37,251 nucleotides of DNA from Rhodospirillaceae bacterium (lineage in GTDB: Bacteria; Pseudomonadota; Alphaproteobacteria; MPNO01; UBA2964): NCBI GenBank assembly GCA_002720855.1, contig PBIN01000008.1, positions 1-37,251 on the forward strand. The letters are read 5' to 3'. A model generated the notes under the pieces. It ran no database searches. It was not told the origin of the DNA and worked only from the letters and a program-made list of their open reading frames with translations. This document shows positions 24,816 through 32,005 of this stretch, in pieces (the first letter of the stretch is position 1; each line of letters opens with the position of its first letter). Both the position numbers and the translations under genes were made by a program.

Positions 24816-26120
24816 ATGCCCTGGCTCTGCCGCGATTGCTTTGAAACAGGACCATCAGAAGACGGTGTTACAGATTTGTGCCCCGATTGCGGATCTGCGC
24901 GCGTCATTTCGCATAAAGAACTAAATACCCTTTCGATCGCCCATATCGATTGCGATGCCTTCTATGCAACAGTCGAAATGCGTGACGACCCTTCCCTAAA
25001 AGGTAAACCGGTTCTCGTTGGCGGCAAGGGAGGACGGGGTGTAATTATGGCTGCCAGTTACGAAGCGCGGAAATTCGGCTGCCGTTCGGCGATGCCGATG
25101 TTTAAGGCGCGCAAACTATGTCCCCAGGCAATTATCGTTCGACCCAACATGGCCAAATATTCAGTCGTTGGAAGGGAAGTGCGCAAGCTGATGCATGACA
25201 CGACTCCCCTGGTTGAGCCAATCTCCATTGACGAAGCATTTCTCGACCTTTCAGGAACCGAAAAACTTCATGGAGGAGCGCCTGCCCATACCCTTGCCCG
25301 CTTGGCCGATAGAGTGGAAAACGAGGTCGGGATTACCGTTACGGTCGGGCTTAGCCACAACAAGTTTCTCGCAAAAATCGCCTCCGATCTCGACAAACCT
25401 CGTGGATTTTCTGTTGTCGGCCGGTCAGAAACATTGGGTTTTCTGGATACCTTACCGGTATCCAAGCTGTGGGGTGTTGGCAAAGCGCTACAACGAAAAC
25501 TTCATGCTGACGGATTTCACGAGATCGGTAGCCTTCGCGCCTGTTCAGAAGAATTCCTTGTAGAACGATACGGCTCAATCGGCTCACGGCTTTCTCGTTT
25601 CTCCTATGGCAATGACAATCGCCGCGTAGACCCGAAAGGCAATCGCAAGAGTATCTCTTCGGAGTCTACGTTTTTTAACGATATTCGTTCTGCCGATGAA
25701 TTGATCAAACGCCTATGGCCGCTATCGGAAAAAGTGGCGGCGCGGGCGAAAGCAGCGGAATTATCGGGACGCGTTATCACCGTCAAATTTAAAACCGATC
25801 GCTTCCTGATCCGCACCCGCAGAAGAACGCTCACCGACCCGACACAACTCGCTGAGGTGATCTGGCGAACAGGCGCCGATCTCGTCAAGAAAGAGGCGCG
25901 CGGCACAGCCTATCGGCTCATCGGCATTGGAATTAGTGACTTTTCGCCCGCAGATCACGCTGATCCTCCGGATTTAGGAAATCCTGACGGTGAACGGATT
26001 AAGGTCGTAGAACAAACAATAGACAATGTTCGGGCACGATTTGGCACCGACGCTATAAAAAAGGGACGCGGGCTTAAACCAGAAAAAAATGACAGGACGA
26101 GTCGCCCGCCAGCACGCTAG
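24816..26120 (+). CDS. dinB: DNA polymerase IV (Y-family) with N-terminal zinc ribbon
   Basis: 434 residues. An N-terminal extension of about 35 residues carries CRDC and CPDC (C5, C8, C22, C25), a likely zinc ribbon before the polymerase. The Y-family core is complete: IAHIDCDAFYATVEMRDDP (D45, D47), AASYEARKFGCRSAMPMFKA, VEPISIDEAFLDLSGTEKL (catalytic acidic pair), VGLSHNKFLAKIASDLDKPR and LWGVGKALQRKL (HhH). It performs error-prone lesion bypass. No clear C-terminal clamp-binding QLxLF-type motif is seen; the tail is basic and Pro-rich. It follows the amidohydrolase gene by 43 bases. No LexA box was identified in that gap, and the start has a weak Shine-Dalgarno. Confidence 0.95.
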   Translation: MPWLCRDCFETGPSEDGVTDLCPDCGSARVISHKELNTLSIAHIDCDAFYATVEMRDDPSLKGKPVLVGGKGGRGVIMAASYEARKFGCRSAMPMFKARKLCPQAIIVRPNMAKYSVVGREVRKLMHDTTPLVEPISIDEAFLDLSGTEKLHGGAPAHTLARLADRVENEVGITVTVGLSHNKFLAKIASDLDKPRGFSVVGRSETLGFLDTLPVSKLWGVGKALQRKLHADGFHEIGSLRACSEEFLVERYGSIGSRLSRFSYGNDNRRVDPKGNRKSISSESTFFNDIRSADELIKRLWPLSEKVAARAKAAELSGRVITVKFKTDRFLIRTRRRTLTDPTQLAEVIWRTGADLVKKEARGTAYRLIGIGISDFSPADHADPPDLGNPDGERIKVVEQTIDNVRARFGTDAIKKGRGLKPEKNDRTSRPPAR

Positions 26121-26160
26121 CATATTACCAAAGCTTTTATTGTTGTTGAGGACAGAGGAA

Positions 26161-26739
26161 ATGAAGAACCGATTATCTGGGTTACTGGGACTAGTAATAT
26201 GTGCGGCATTCTGCGTTGGCCAATTCTCTCCAGCCGTGGCGCAGAAGAAAAAGGACGACACATATACTCAAGACGAAATTCTTGAGAAAGCGCGCGGTTT
26301 CTTCGGTCACACAACAGCGGGTCTGGCCAAGGGTATTCAAAAAGTGTTTGCCGATCTTGGGCAGCCAAATGGCATAATTCTAGGCGAAGAATTCGGCGGC
26401 GCTTTTTTTGTAGGGCTGCGTTATGGCAAAGGCGAACTCAGTCAAAAAACGTCAGGGAAACGCCAGGTTTTTTGGCAGGGCCCATCCGTTGGTTTTGACT
26501 TTGGTGGCAACGCATCCAAGGTTTTCACCTTGGTTTATCATCTGAAGAAACCCGGCGATTTGTACCGGCGCTTCCCGGGTGTTGACGGTAGCCTCTATGT
26601 GGTTGCCGGCGTCAGCTTGAATTACCAACAGGCTGGCAATTTGATTCTAGCACCCATCCGGACCGGAATGGGGCTCCGCGCTGGTGCCAATGTTGGATAT
26701 CTCCACTACAGCCAGGAACATAGCTGGCTCCCGTTTTAG
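26161..26739 (+). CDS. EipA-family envelope protein (DUF1134)
   Basis: 192 residues from the ATG at 26161, which has GAGGAA immediately upstream; the longer frame overlaps dinB. A signal peptide (LLGLVICAAFCVGQFSPAVA, then Q) exports it. The mature part contains GLAKGIQKVFADLGQPNG, GEEFGGAFFVGLRYGKGEL, WQGPSVGFDFGGNASKVFTL, YRRFPGVDGSLYVVAGVSLN and RTGMGLRAGANVGYLHYS, which are the core of DUF1134. The Brucella member, EipA, is needed for envelope integrity. A periplasmic role in envelope maintenance is expected. It is convergent with the double SDR gene, with only 4 bases between stops. Confidence 0.88.
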   Translation: MKNRLSGLLGLVICAAFCVGQFSPAVAQKKKDDTYTQDEILEKARGFFGHTTAGLAKGIQKVFADLGQPNGIILGEEFGGAFFVGLRYGKGELSQKTSGKRQVFWQGPSVGFDFGGNASKVFTLVYHLKKPGDLYRRFPGVDGSLYVVAGVSLNYQQAGNLILAPIRTGMGLRAGANVGYLHYSQEHSWLPF

Positions 26740-26743
26740 CGCC

Positions 26744-28423
26744 CTAGCAGCAGTTAGAGGTTAGCCCGCCATCGACGACAATCTCGGCTGCTGTGACATA
26801 ACGCGCCTGATCACTTGCAAGGTAAGCGACGGCGCCCGCTACATCCATGGCTTCTCCCATGCGACCCAACGGTACTGATCGTGCCCGTTTCTCAAAGATC
26901 TTCTTCATGTCTTCGGGATCATCAGATCTTTCACCCTGCCGGACTTCAGTCATCGGGGTATGAATTTTGCCTGGGATCACACAATTAGAACGGATGCCCT
27001 TTCTGGCGAACTCCAAGGCAATGCCGCGCGAAAACCGGATTAACCCTCCTTTGCCTGCCTGATAGGAGTTCATCGGGCTTTCGGGAACGCTTATGCCTGA
27101 AATGGATCCTGTATTGATAATCGAGCCGCCGCCTTGGTTCTCCATGATCGGAATAACCGCCCTGGTCGCAAGGAAGGCGGGCCGAACATTGAACAACACG
27201 TTGTTACACCAGGTCTCAACATCCATTTCCATCGTCGGGCCATGCCCTGCCGACCCCCCTACATTATTGTGCAAAACATCGATCCGGCCGAACCTCTCCA
27301 TACAATTTGAAACCATTGCATCCACATCAGTTTCCGATGTGGCATCCGCTTGCAAAATTTCGCATTGCGCCCCTTCCGCCAGCATCAACGCCTCAGTTTC
27401 CTTAACTGCGTCAAGATTTCGGTCCACAGCAAAAACTTTGGCACCCTGCTGCGCCATCAATAGCGCTGATGCTTTTCCGTTTCCCATACCCGGGCCAAGT
27501 GAACCCGCACCAACGACCAGTGCAACCTTGCCACTAAGCCGCGGCTCCGATTGCGGGGCAGAACGTGTGTCAGCATCGGGCACCCTCACCACATCGCATG
27601 CTGATGTGTCCCGCCAGTCCAGAGGTCTGCCAGCGGTTATCCCGCCGTCAACGACAAGCTCGGTGGCGGTCACGTATTTCGATTCCTCGGAGGCCAAATA
27701 AACCGCCGCCCAGGCAGTATCCCATGCATCCCCCATATACCCCATGGGGATCATACGGTGACGTTCATCCAGCGCAGCTTGCCTGGATTCAGGCGTTTCA
27801 TAGGTCGTGTTGATTCTGTCTAGAACCAATGGCGTCGCCATCAAACCCGGCAAGATACAATTTGAACGCACGCCACGCTGTGCCCATTGCGCAGCAACTG
27901 ATCTCGAAAGCTGAATCATGGCGGCTTTACCGGCCTGATATCCGACAAGGCTGCGTTCGAGATTTTTGATACCGGCAATGGATGCAATATTAACAACCGA
28001 ACCGCCGCCACTATCCGCCATGACGGGCAGAACATGCTTACACGTCATGAATGCAGAATCGATGTTTACGGCCATATTCTTGTGCCAAACGTCGACAGAC
28101 ATCTCGACAGGATCGCCCGGCGCAGGTGCCCCCACATTGTTGTGCAGAATATCAATCCCACTAAATCGGCTAGTGCACGCTTCAACGACGGCGGCGACAG
28201 AGTCACTATCCGTCACGTCCGCGATACCGCATGCCACCTCGCCACCCTCGCCTTCGATAATTGCGCGGGTTTCTTCAACGGCATCGGCGTTAATATCCAC
28301 CGCGAATATTCGGGCGCCCTCGCGAGCGAACAGTACCGCCGCCGCTTTGCCGTTACCCCAACCAGCACCGCGTGAGCCGGCACCAAATACAATTGCGATT
28401 TTATCTTGAAGACGTCCCGCCAT
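26744..28423 (-). CDS. Fused double short-chain dehydrogenase/reductase
   Basis: 559 residues from the ATG at 28423, which has GGGA about 8 bases upstream; an ATG at 28432 is also in frame. Two full SDR domains lie in one chain (about residues 1-265 and 295-559), joined by an Asp/Arg/Ser-rich linker. Each has its own NAD-binding loop (GAGSRGAGWGNGKA; GAGSLGPGMGNGKA), NNVG motif and catalytic set (first S148, Y162, K166; second S440, Y454, K458), and each ends in VVDGG. Both loops share the unusual GxGNGKA form, so the fusion probably arose by tandem duplication of one SDR. Either a bifunctional enzyme or a covalent pseudo-dimer of a single activity is possible. Substrate unknown. A 17-bp palindrome lies at the start. 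Confidence 0.9.
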   Translation of the reverse strand: MAGRLQDKIAIVFGAGSRGAGWGNGKAAAVLFAREGARIFAVDINADAVEETRAIIEGEGGEVACGIADVTDSDSVAAVVEACTSRFSGIDILHNNVGAPAPGDPVEMSVDVWHKNMAVNIDSAFMTCKHVLPVMADSGGGSVVNIASIAGIKNLERSLVGYQAGKAAMIQLSRSVAAQWAQRGVRSNCILPGLMATPLVLDRINTTYETPESRQAALDERHRMIPMGYMGDAWDTAWAAVYLASEESKYVTATELVVDGGITAGRPLDWRDTSACDVVRVPDADTRSAPQSEPRLSGKVALVVGAGSLGPGMGNGKASALLMAQQGAKVFAVDRNLDAVKETEALMLAEGAQCEILQADATSETDVDAMVSNCMERFGRIDVLHNNVGGSAGHGPTMEMDVETWCNNVLFNVRPAFLATRAVIPIMENQGGGSIINTGSISGISVPESPMNSYQAGKGGLIRFSRGIALEFARKGIRSNCVIPGKIHTPMTEVRQGERSDDPEDMKKIFEKRARSVPLGRMGEAMDVAGAVAYLASDQARYVTAAEIVVDGGLTSNCC

Positions 28424-28431
28424 AATTTTCA

Positions 28432-28448
28432 TCCCAAATTATTTGGGA
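28432..28448. promoter_or_regulatory. 17-bp perfect palindrome at the double-SDR start
   Basis: TCCCAAATTATTTGGGA is a perfect inverted repeat (8-base arms around a central T) ending at the first possible start codon of the SDR gene. In that place a bound repressor would block transcription or translation initiation. It looks like an operator for a TetR-, GntR- or MarR-type regulator, but no regulator gene lies beside it. Confidence 0.55.
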
Positions 28449-28509
28449 ACAAGAATAAGACAGTGTGGTCTAGCGGAACAACTGACCGTACCCGAGAAAG
28501 TTGGCGACT

Positions 28510-29658
28510 TTAGGTTTCCGCGCGTGTTTCCTGAGATTTCCCGGCGACGTTGAAACCGCATAAACGGTCGAGTAGATACTCGGCATTTTCCTCACCAAGT
28601 TCCTCTCCCGGGTCTTCCATGTAGGTCAAAACCCTCTCCAACATCTTACGTTGGAAACGGTCACGGTCATTGTCGCCACCGTCATATTCGGTTTCCTTTG
28701 CAACGTCGATCGCAGCTTTGAACATCGGTTGCATTTCCTCGGGCAATCGGGCGCGATCCAGAATAGCCGGCAAACCAAGTGCCCCTTCATCATGGATAAG
28801 CGATCTCGCTGCACCAAGCGGCAATCGTGACAATACAGCGACGCTAATCTCGAAAAATTCAATATCACCCATACAGATAGCACGCAGAATGATCGAGGGC
28901 GTTAACCGGTCATTCTTATGCAGCTGCGCGATCAACGCGTGAACATCCATGATCGCATCATTGGGCGAAAGCAAACCGAGTGTCGCCCGTTCCCGGCTTT
29001 GTAAAATGAGATCTGTGGCAACATCGTTTGGCAGTTCGTGTTGTGCAACGAGCTCATCCCGTAATTTTTCTGAAACCAGATTTACCAGCCGTTCTGCAAT
29101 GGCCATCGGAAGTTTGGTTCGACCGACCATTCCAGCATTAACCCGCTCATTTTCACCAAACGTATCGAGAACCTTGGTAAAACTCTTATCAGATATTGAG
29201 GCACCGTCATTGCCGACGAGCGCCACTACAACGTCTTCTTTACCGGTCTCAACAAGAGCGTCGGACACTTGCTCTGACACATGTGGCCGCCCGGCAACCG
29301 CGGTTTGTTTTGCCGTTCCTTCCTTACGAACGATTTCCAGAAGGTCGTCGTCGGTCAAAACCTCAGAGAACTGAATTACCGGCAACGCAACGCTATCGAC
29401 GTCGCCAGCCAGCTTCACGGCAATATCGTGTGAGAGACCGGAATATGTTTTCAGGTTCTCGGCGAGAGCCGCGCGAACCATCACCTCAGTGTCTTTGGTC
29501 ATGACACGAATAATGTCTTCCGCGATGTGCCGTTCATCTTCGCTAAGCGCCTCGGCGCTGTAAGCGGCAGCAACCTTGGCAGCTGTTTCTTCACGATTCG
29601 CTGCTGACGGCTCATCCAACAATCTGCGTACGTCCGTCTGGGTCAGCGTTTGTCTCAT
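28510..29658 (-). CDS. DUF2336 HEAT-like repeat protein
   Basis: 382 residues from the ATG at 29658 (MRQTLTQTDVRRLLDEPSAA). The pattern of short helices, AAKVAAAYSAEALSEDERHI, VMVRAALAENLKTYSGLSHD, VALPVIQFSEVLTDDDLLEI, then AKQTAVAGRPHVSEQVSDAL, is the alpha-helical repeat of DUF2336, found in alphaproteobacteria. No membrane segment or signal peptide is visible, so it is cytoplasmic. The C-terminus is acidic. The family has no firm function; a scaffold or regulatory role is suspected in some members. It stands alone, divergent from cytochrome c2. The Shine-Dalgarno is weak. Confidence 0.82.
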   Translation of the reverse strand: MRQTLTQTDVRRLLDEPSAANREETAAKVAAAYSAEALSEDERHIAEDIIRVMTKDTEVMVRAALAENLKTYSGLSHDIAVKLAGDVDSVALPVIQFSEVLTDDDLLEIVRKEGTAKQTAVAGRPHVSEQVSDALVETGKEDVVVALVGNDGASISDKSFTKVLDTFGENERVNAGMVGRTKLPMAIAERLVNLVSEKLRDELVAQHELPNDVATDLILQSRERATLGLLSPNDAIMDVHALIAQLHKNDRLTPSIILRAICMGDIEFFEISVAVLSRLPLGAARSLIHDEGALGLPAILDRARLPEEMQPMFKAAIDVAKETEYDGGDNDRDRFQRKMLERVLTYMEDPGEELGEENAEYLLDRLCGFNVAGKSQETRAET

Positions 29659-29895
29659 TGTCACAACTTTCACAAGGGATAGGAAAGCCGGTGTGAACCC
29701 CTTTCGAACTGAACACACCGGTGATCAGAAAGAGTGTCTCCCGTATCTCTTAACGTCAGATTAAGGAGCCAATGTCAGTGTGTTCGCGAATTCTTGAACC
29801 AGACCGCATTGACGCGTGATCACGATCAACGATTTATCCAATAGTGATCTGAAATAATTAAATATTCCACAGAGGAATAATGCCAGGAGACCATC
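29659..29895. promoter_or_regulatory. Divergent promoter region, DUF2336 and cytochrome c2
   Basis: 237 bases without a gene. They contain a 10-bp palindrome CGTGATCACG (29815-29824) and an inverted repeat TATTCC(29863-29868)/GGAATA(29874-29879) just before the cytochrome's AGGAGA ribosome site. The palindrome could be an operator for either gene. Confidence 0.4.
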
Positions 29896-30276
29896 ATGAA
29901 ATACCTTGCCGCCGTCCTTACGGCCGCCAGTGTTATGTTTGCCGTCGACACAGTTTCAGCCGCGGGCGACGCCATCAAAGGCAAAAAAGTCTATAATAAA
30001 TGCCGTGCCTGCCACGCTCTCGTCGCTGGAAAGCGCAAGATTGGCCCAAGTCTCAGCAAGATTTTCGGCCGGATGGCTGGCACTGAAAAATACAATTATT
30101 CCAAAGCGATGAAGAAAGCTGGAAAAAAAGGCCTGGTTTGGAACGAAGAGACCCTAAAAAAATATCTTACTTCCCCACGAAAGTTTGTGCCTGGTAACAG
30201 GATGCCGTTCGTCGGGCTCAAGAAGGCGGTGGACCGCGATAATCTGATGGCCTATTTGAAAAAGGCCACCAAATAG
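29896..30276 (+). CDS. cycA: Class I cytochrome c (c2 type)
   Basis: 126 residues, with AGGAGA 7 bases upstream of the ATG. A signal peptide (MKYLAAVLTAASVMFAVDTV, cleavage after VSA) sends it to the periplasm. The haem site CRACH (residues 36-40) and the distal Met in VPGNRMPFVGL identify a mono-haem class I cytochrome c, with IGPSLSKIFGRMAGT and DNLMAYLKKATK closing the fold. The protein is very Lys-rich, as electron shuttles docking to acidic oxidases are. It would carry electrons between the bc1 complex and an oxidase or other acceptor. It is monocistronic and convergent with the His-rich gene 14 bases downstream. Confidence 0.92.
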   Translation: MKYLAAVLTAASVMFAVDTVSAAGDAIKGKKVYNKCRACHALVAGKRKIGPSLSKIFGRMAGTEKYNYSKAMKKAGKKGLVWNEETLKKYLTSPRKFVPGNRMPFVGLKKAVDRDNLMAYLKKATK

Positions 30277-30289
30277 ACGCTCCTGTCTT

Positions 30290-31048
30290 TTAGCCGGGAT
30301 TATTTTCGAGCGCGGTTGTTACTGCACCGATTTGCTCGTCGATGTTTATTTCCAGCACCGATGTAACTTCCAGATCTTCATCTTCAAACACATTTACATC
30401 GGGGTGATCTCTTTCCCACTGTGCAATTGCGACATCGCGCGCGTCGATAAGCGCAGCTATTTGCGGCCGAAACAACCGGACCATGGCGCTCACCCAACGA
30501 TTCACAGGCCACGAGGGCTGCGCCAAATCGATCATAAAATGATCGATCATTTTTCTTACATCTTCTGCGCTATACCAATACTCGCCTGTAACCCAACGGT
30601 TTGTCGTAAACATGCGAATTGGAAAACCTAAATTATCCATCGAAATTGCGATGAGGTGACTTAGAGCCTCATCGTCTTCTTCTGGTGTTTTCAAATCGGC
30701 AACCAGTGCCGGCTGCACACCACGCGGCATGCCTTTTGGCCGAAGAAAGGTGTGAAAATGCCCATGCTCTCCACCCCGCAATTCCTGCGGATGAGCGTGG
30801 TAATAAAATTGCGAATGCGTCTCGTGATCAAAGACATCGCCCGTCGGATAATGGTCCCATTCGTAAAACTGCTCATGTCCTCGGATCAATTCGCCTACAA
30901 TGTTGTCTTCGGTTTTTGCCAATACCCGGTGACATTCAACCACCTCCAAAGCAGCTTCATACATAGCCTCTAACCGCTCCTTTGGAATCTTCGCAAAATC
31001 TACCGGACTGGGCGGTGGAAAATTGTGTGGAATTAATTCGTCAGCCAT
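30290..31048 (-). CDS. Conserved His-rich protein (DUF6969-like)
   Basis: 252 residues with GGAGAAG before the start. The middle is rich in His, Tyr and Trp: GHEQFYEWDHYPTGDVFDHE, QFYYHAHPQEL, GGEHGHFHTFLRPKGMP, followed by FTTNRWVTGEYWYSAEDVRK. This clustering looks like a metal site. I believe it belongs to the conserved family called DUF6969, a weak recall from sequence feel. No signal peptide or membrane helix is visible, so it is cytoplasmic. The C-terminal part is acidic. Function unknown. It lies 101 bases downstream of the SUMF1-like gene on the same strand and may be the last gene of that TRAP-linked unit. Confidence 0.7.
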   Translation of the reverse strand: MADELIPHNFPPPSPVDFAKIPKERLEAMYEAALEVVECHRVLAKTEDNIVGELIRGHEQFYEWDHYPTGDVFDHETHSQFYYHAHPQELRGGEHGHFHTFLRPKGMPRGVQPALVADLKTPEEDDEALSHLIAISMDNLGFPIRMFTTNRWVTGEYWYSAEDVRKMIDHFMIDLAQPSWPVNRWVSAMVRLFRPQIAALIDARDVAIAQWERDHPDVNVFEDEDLEVTSVLEINIDEQIGAVTTALENNPG

Positions 31049-31149
31049 TTACGGCTTCTCCGGTCAAACATCTCTGAATATTTTCGTTCTTATTAATAAT
31101 AGGGATCGAAACAACAAATTTGCAGACCCCAAAGATAAACTCAGCGTGA

Positions 31150-32001
31150 TCACGGTTCCCGAACAAGGCGAAATCCAACGAGAATATGTTTCAAATATTC
31201 CGGGCGTCCATGGCGCGCCGCCGGTCGGCAAATACCGCATCCTTTATCATCCCAAGAGCCACCCTTAACAATGTAACGCGCTTTGCCGGCGCTGCTGGCA
31301 GTCCACTCAAACACCTGCCCCGCGCCGTCGAGTAGACCGTAGGGGCTGCGACCAGAAAGGTATTGACCTACTGGCCGTGTATCGAAAGGCCCGCTGTCGT
31401 GACTGTTGAGACGTTTAGGGTCGAATTTATTTCCCCATGGGAATCGACGTCCATCAGTCCCTCTTGCTGCTTTTTCCCATTCGTTCTCGGTCGGCAACCG
31501 CCATACGCGACCCGTCTTTTTACTCAACCATCGTGCGTAAGCCATAGCATCGCTATGGCTCACCATAACGACCGGATGATTGCTGCGCCCCTTGGGCGGG
31601 ACCCCCGACTTCCAGGCGTGGCGCCGGGTCCGGGGATAGGGATGAATAAGCCCATAGGACTTCCAGGTTTTTATGTCGACGTTGGGCACCCTATGGCCTG
31701 TCTCCCCAACAAACCGGGCGTAATCACGATTGGTGATTGTTGTCCGCGTTATGGCAAAGGCGTTTGTTTCCTCGGTGCGCCGTCTCTCATCTTCGTACCA
31801 TTTTCGCTGTCGCGTGACGCTGTGACCATAGGCGCGCTCATCGAGCCGGTACGCGGCTTCCCTCTCCGCTCGGTCAGAGCCCCGAATAAAGGGTCCCGCG
31901 GGTATTGAAACTGTCTCAGGCGGTGAGAATGCGTTTCCTCCGCTGACAGCTGGGTCCACTGGCAGCACCAGCGAAACCCAGAGCAGCGCGAGCCAACGCA
32001 T
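31150..32001 (-). CDS. Secreted SUMF1 / formylglycine-generating-enzyme-like protein
   Basis: 283 residues from the ATG at 32001 (MRWLALLWVSLVLPV, a signal peptide with cleavage near VSG), 4 bases after the stop of the fused permease, with GGGGAGAG about 10 bases before. The FGE-sulfatase domain is clear: VSIPAGPFIRGSDRAEREA, ITRTTITNRDYARFVGETGH, HPVVMVSHSDAMAYARWL, WRLPTENEWEKAARGTDGRR, FPWGN, and GGSWDDKGCGICRPAARHG near the end with VGFRLV. In true FGE two Cys near the end bind copper; by eye only the second is matched here (CGIC), so it is probably not a sulfatase-activating FGE. Such SUMF1 proteins often bind or modify peptides outside the cytoplasm. The tight link to the TRAP permease gene is unusual. 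Confidence 0.85.
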   Translation of the reverse strand: MRWLALLWVSLVLPVDPAVSGGNAFSPPETVSIPAGPFIRGSDRAEREAAYRLDERAYGHSVTRQRKWYEDERRRTEETNAFAITRTTITNRDYARFVGETGHRVPNVDIKTWKSYGLIHPYPRTRRHAWKSGVPPKGRSNHPVVMVSHSDAMAYARWLSKKTGRVWRLPTENEWEKAARGTDGRRFPWGNKFDPKRLNSHDSGPFDTRPVGQYLSGRSPYGLLDGAGQVFEWTASSAGKARYIVKGGSWDDKGCGICRPAARHGRPEYLKHILVGFRLVREP

Positions 32002-32005
32002 TACG

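Noticed and set aside
31150-32001. True sulfatase-activating formylglycine-generating enzyme
   Set aside because: By eye only one of the two copper-binding Cys positions near the C-terminus is matched, and no sulfatase gene is nearby.
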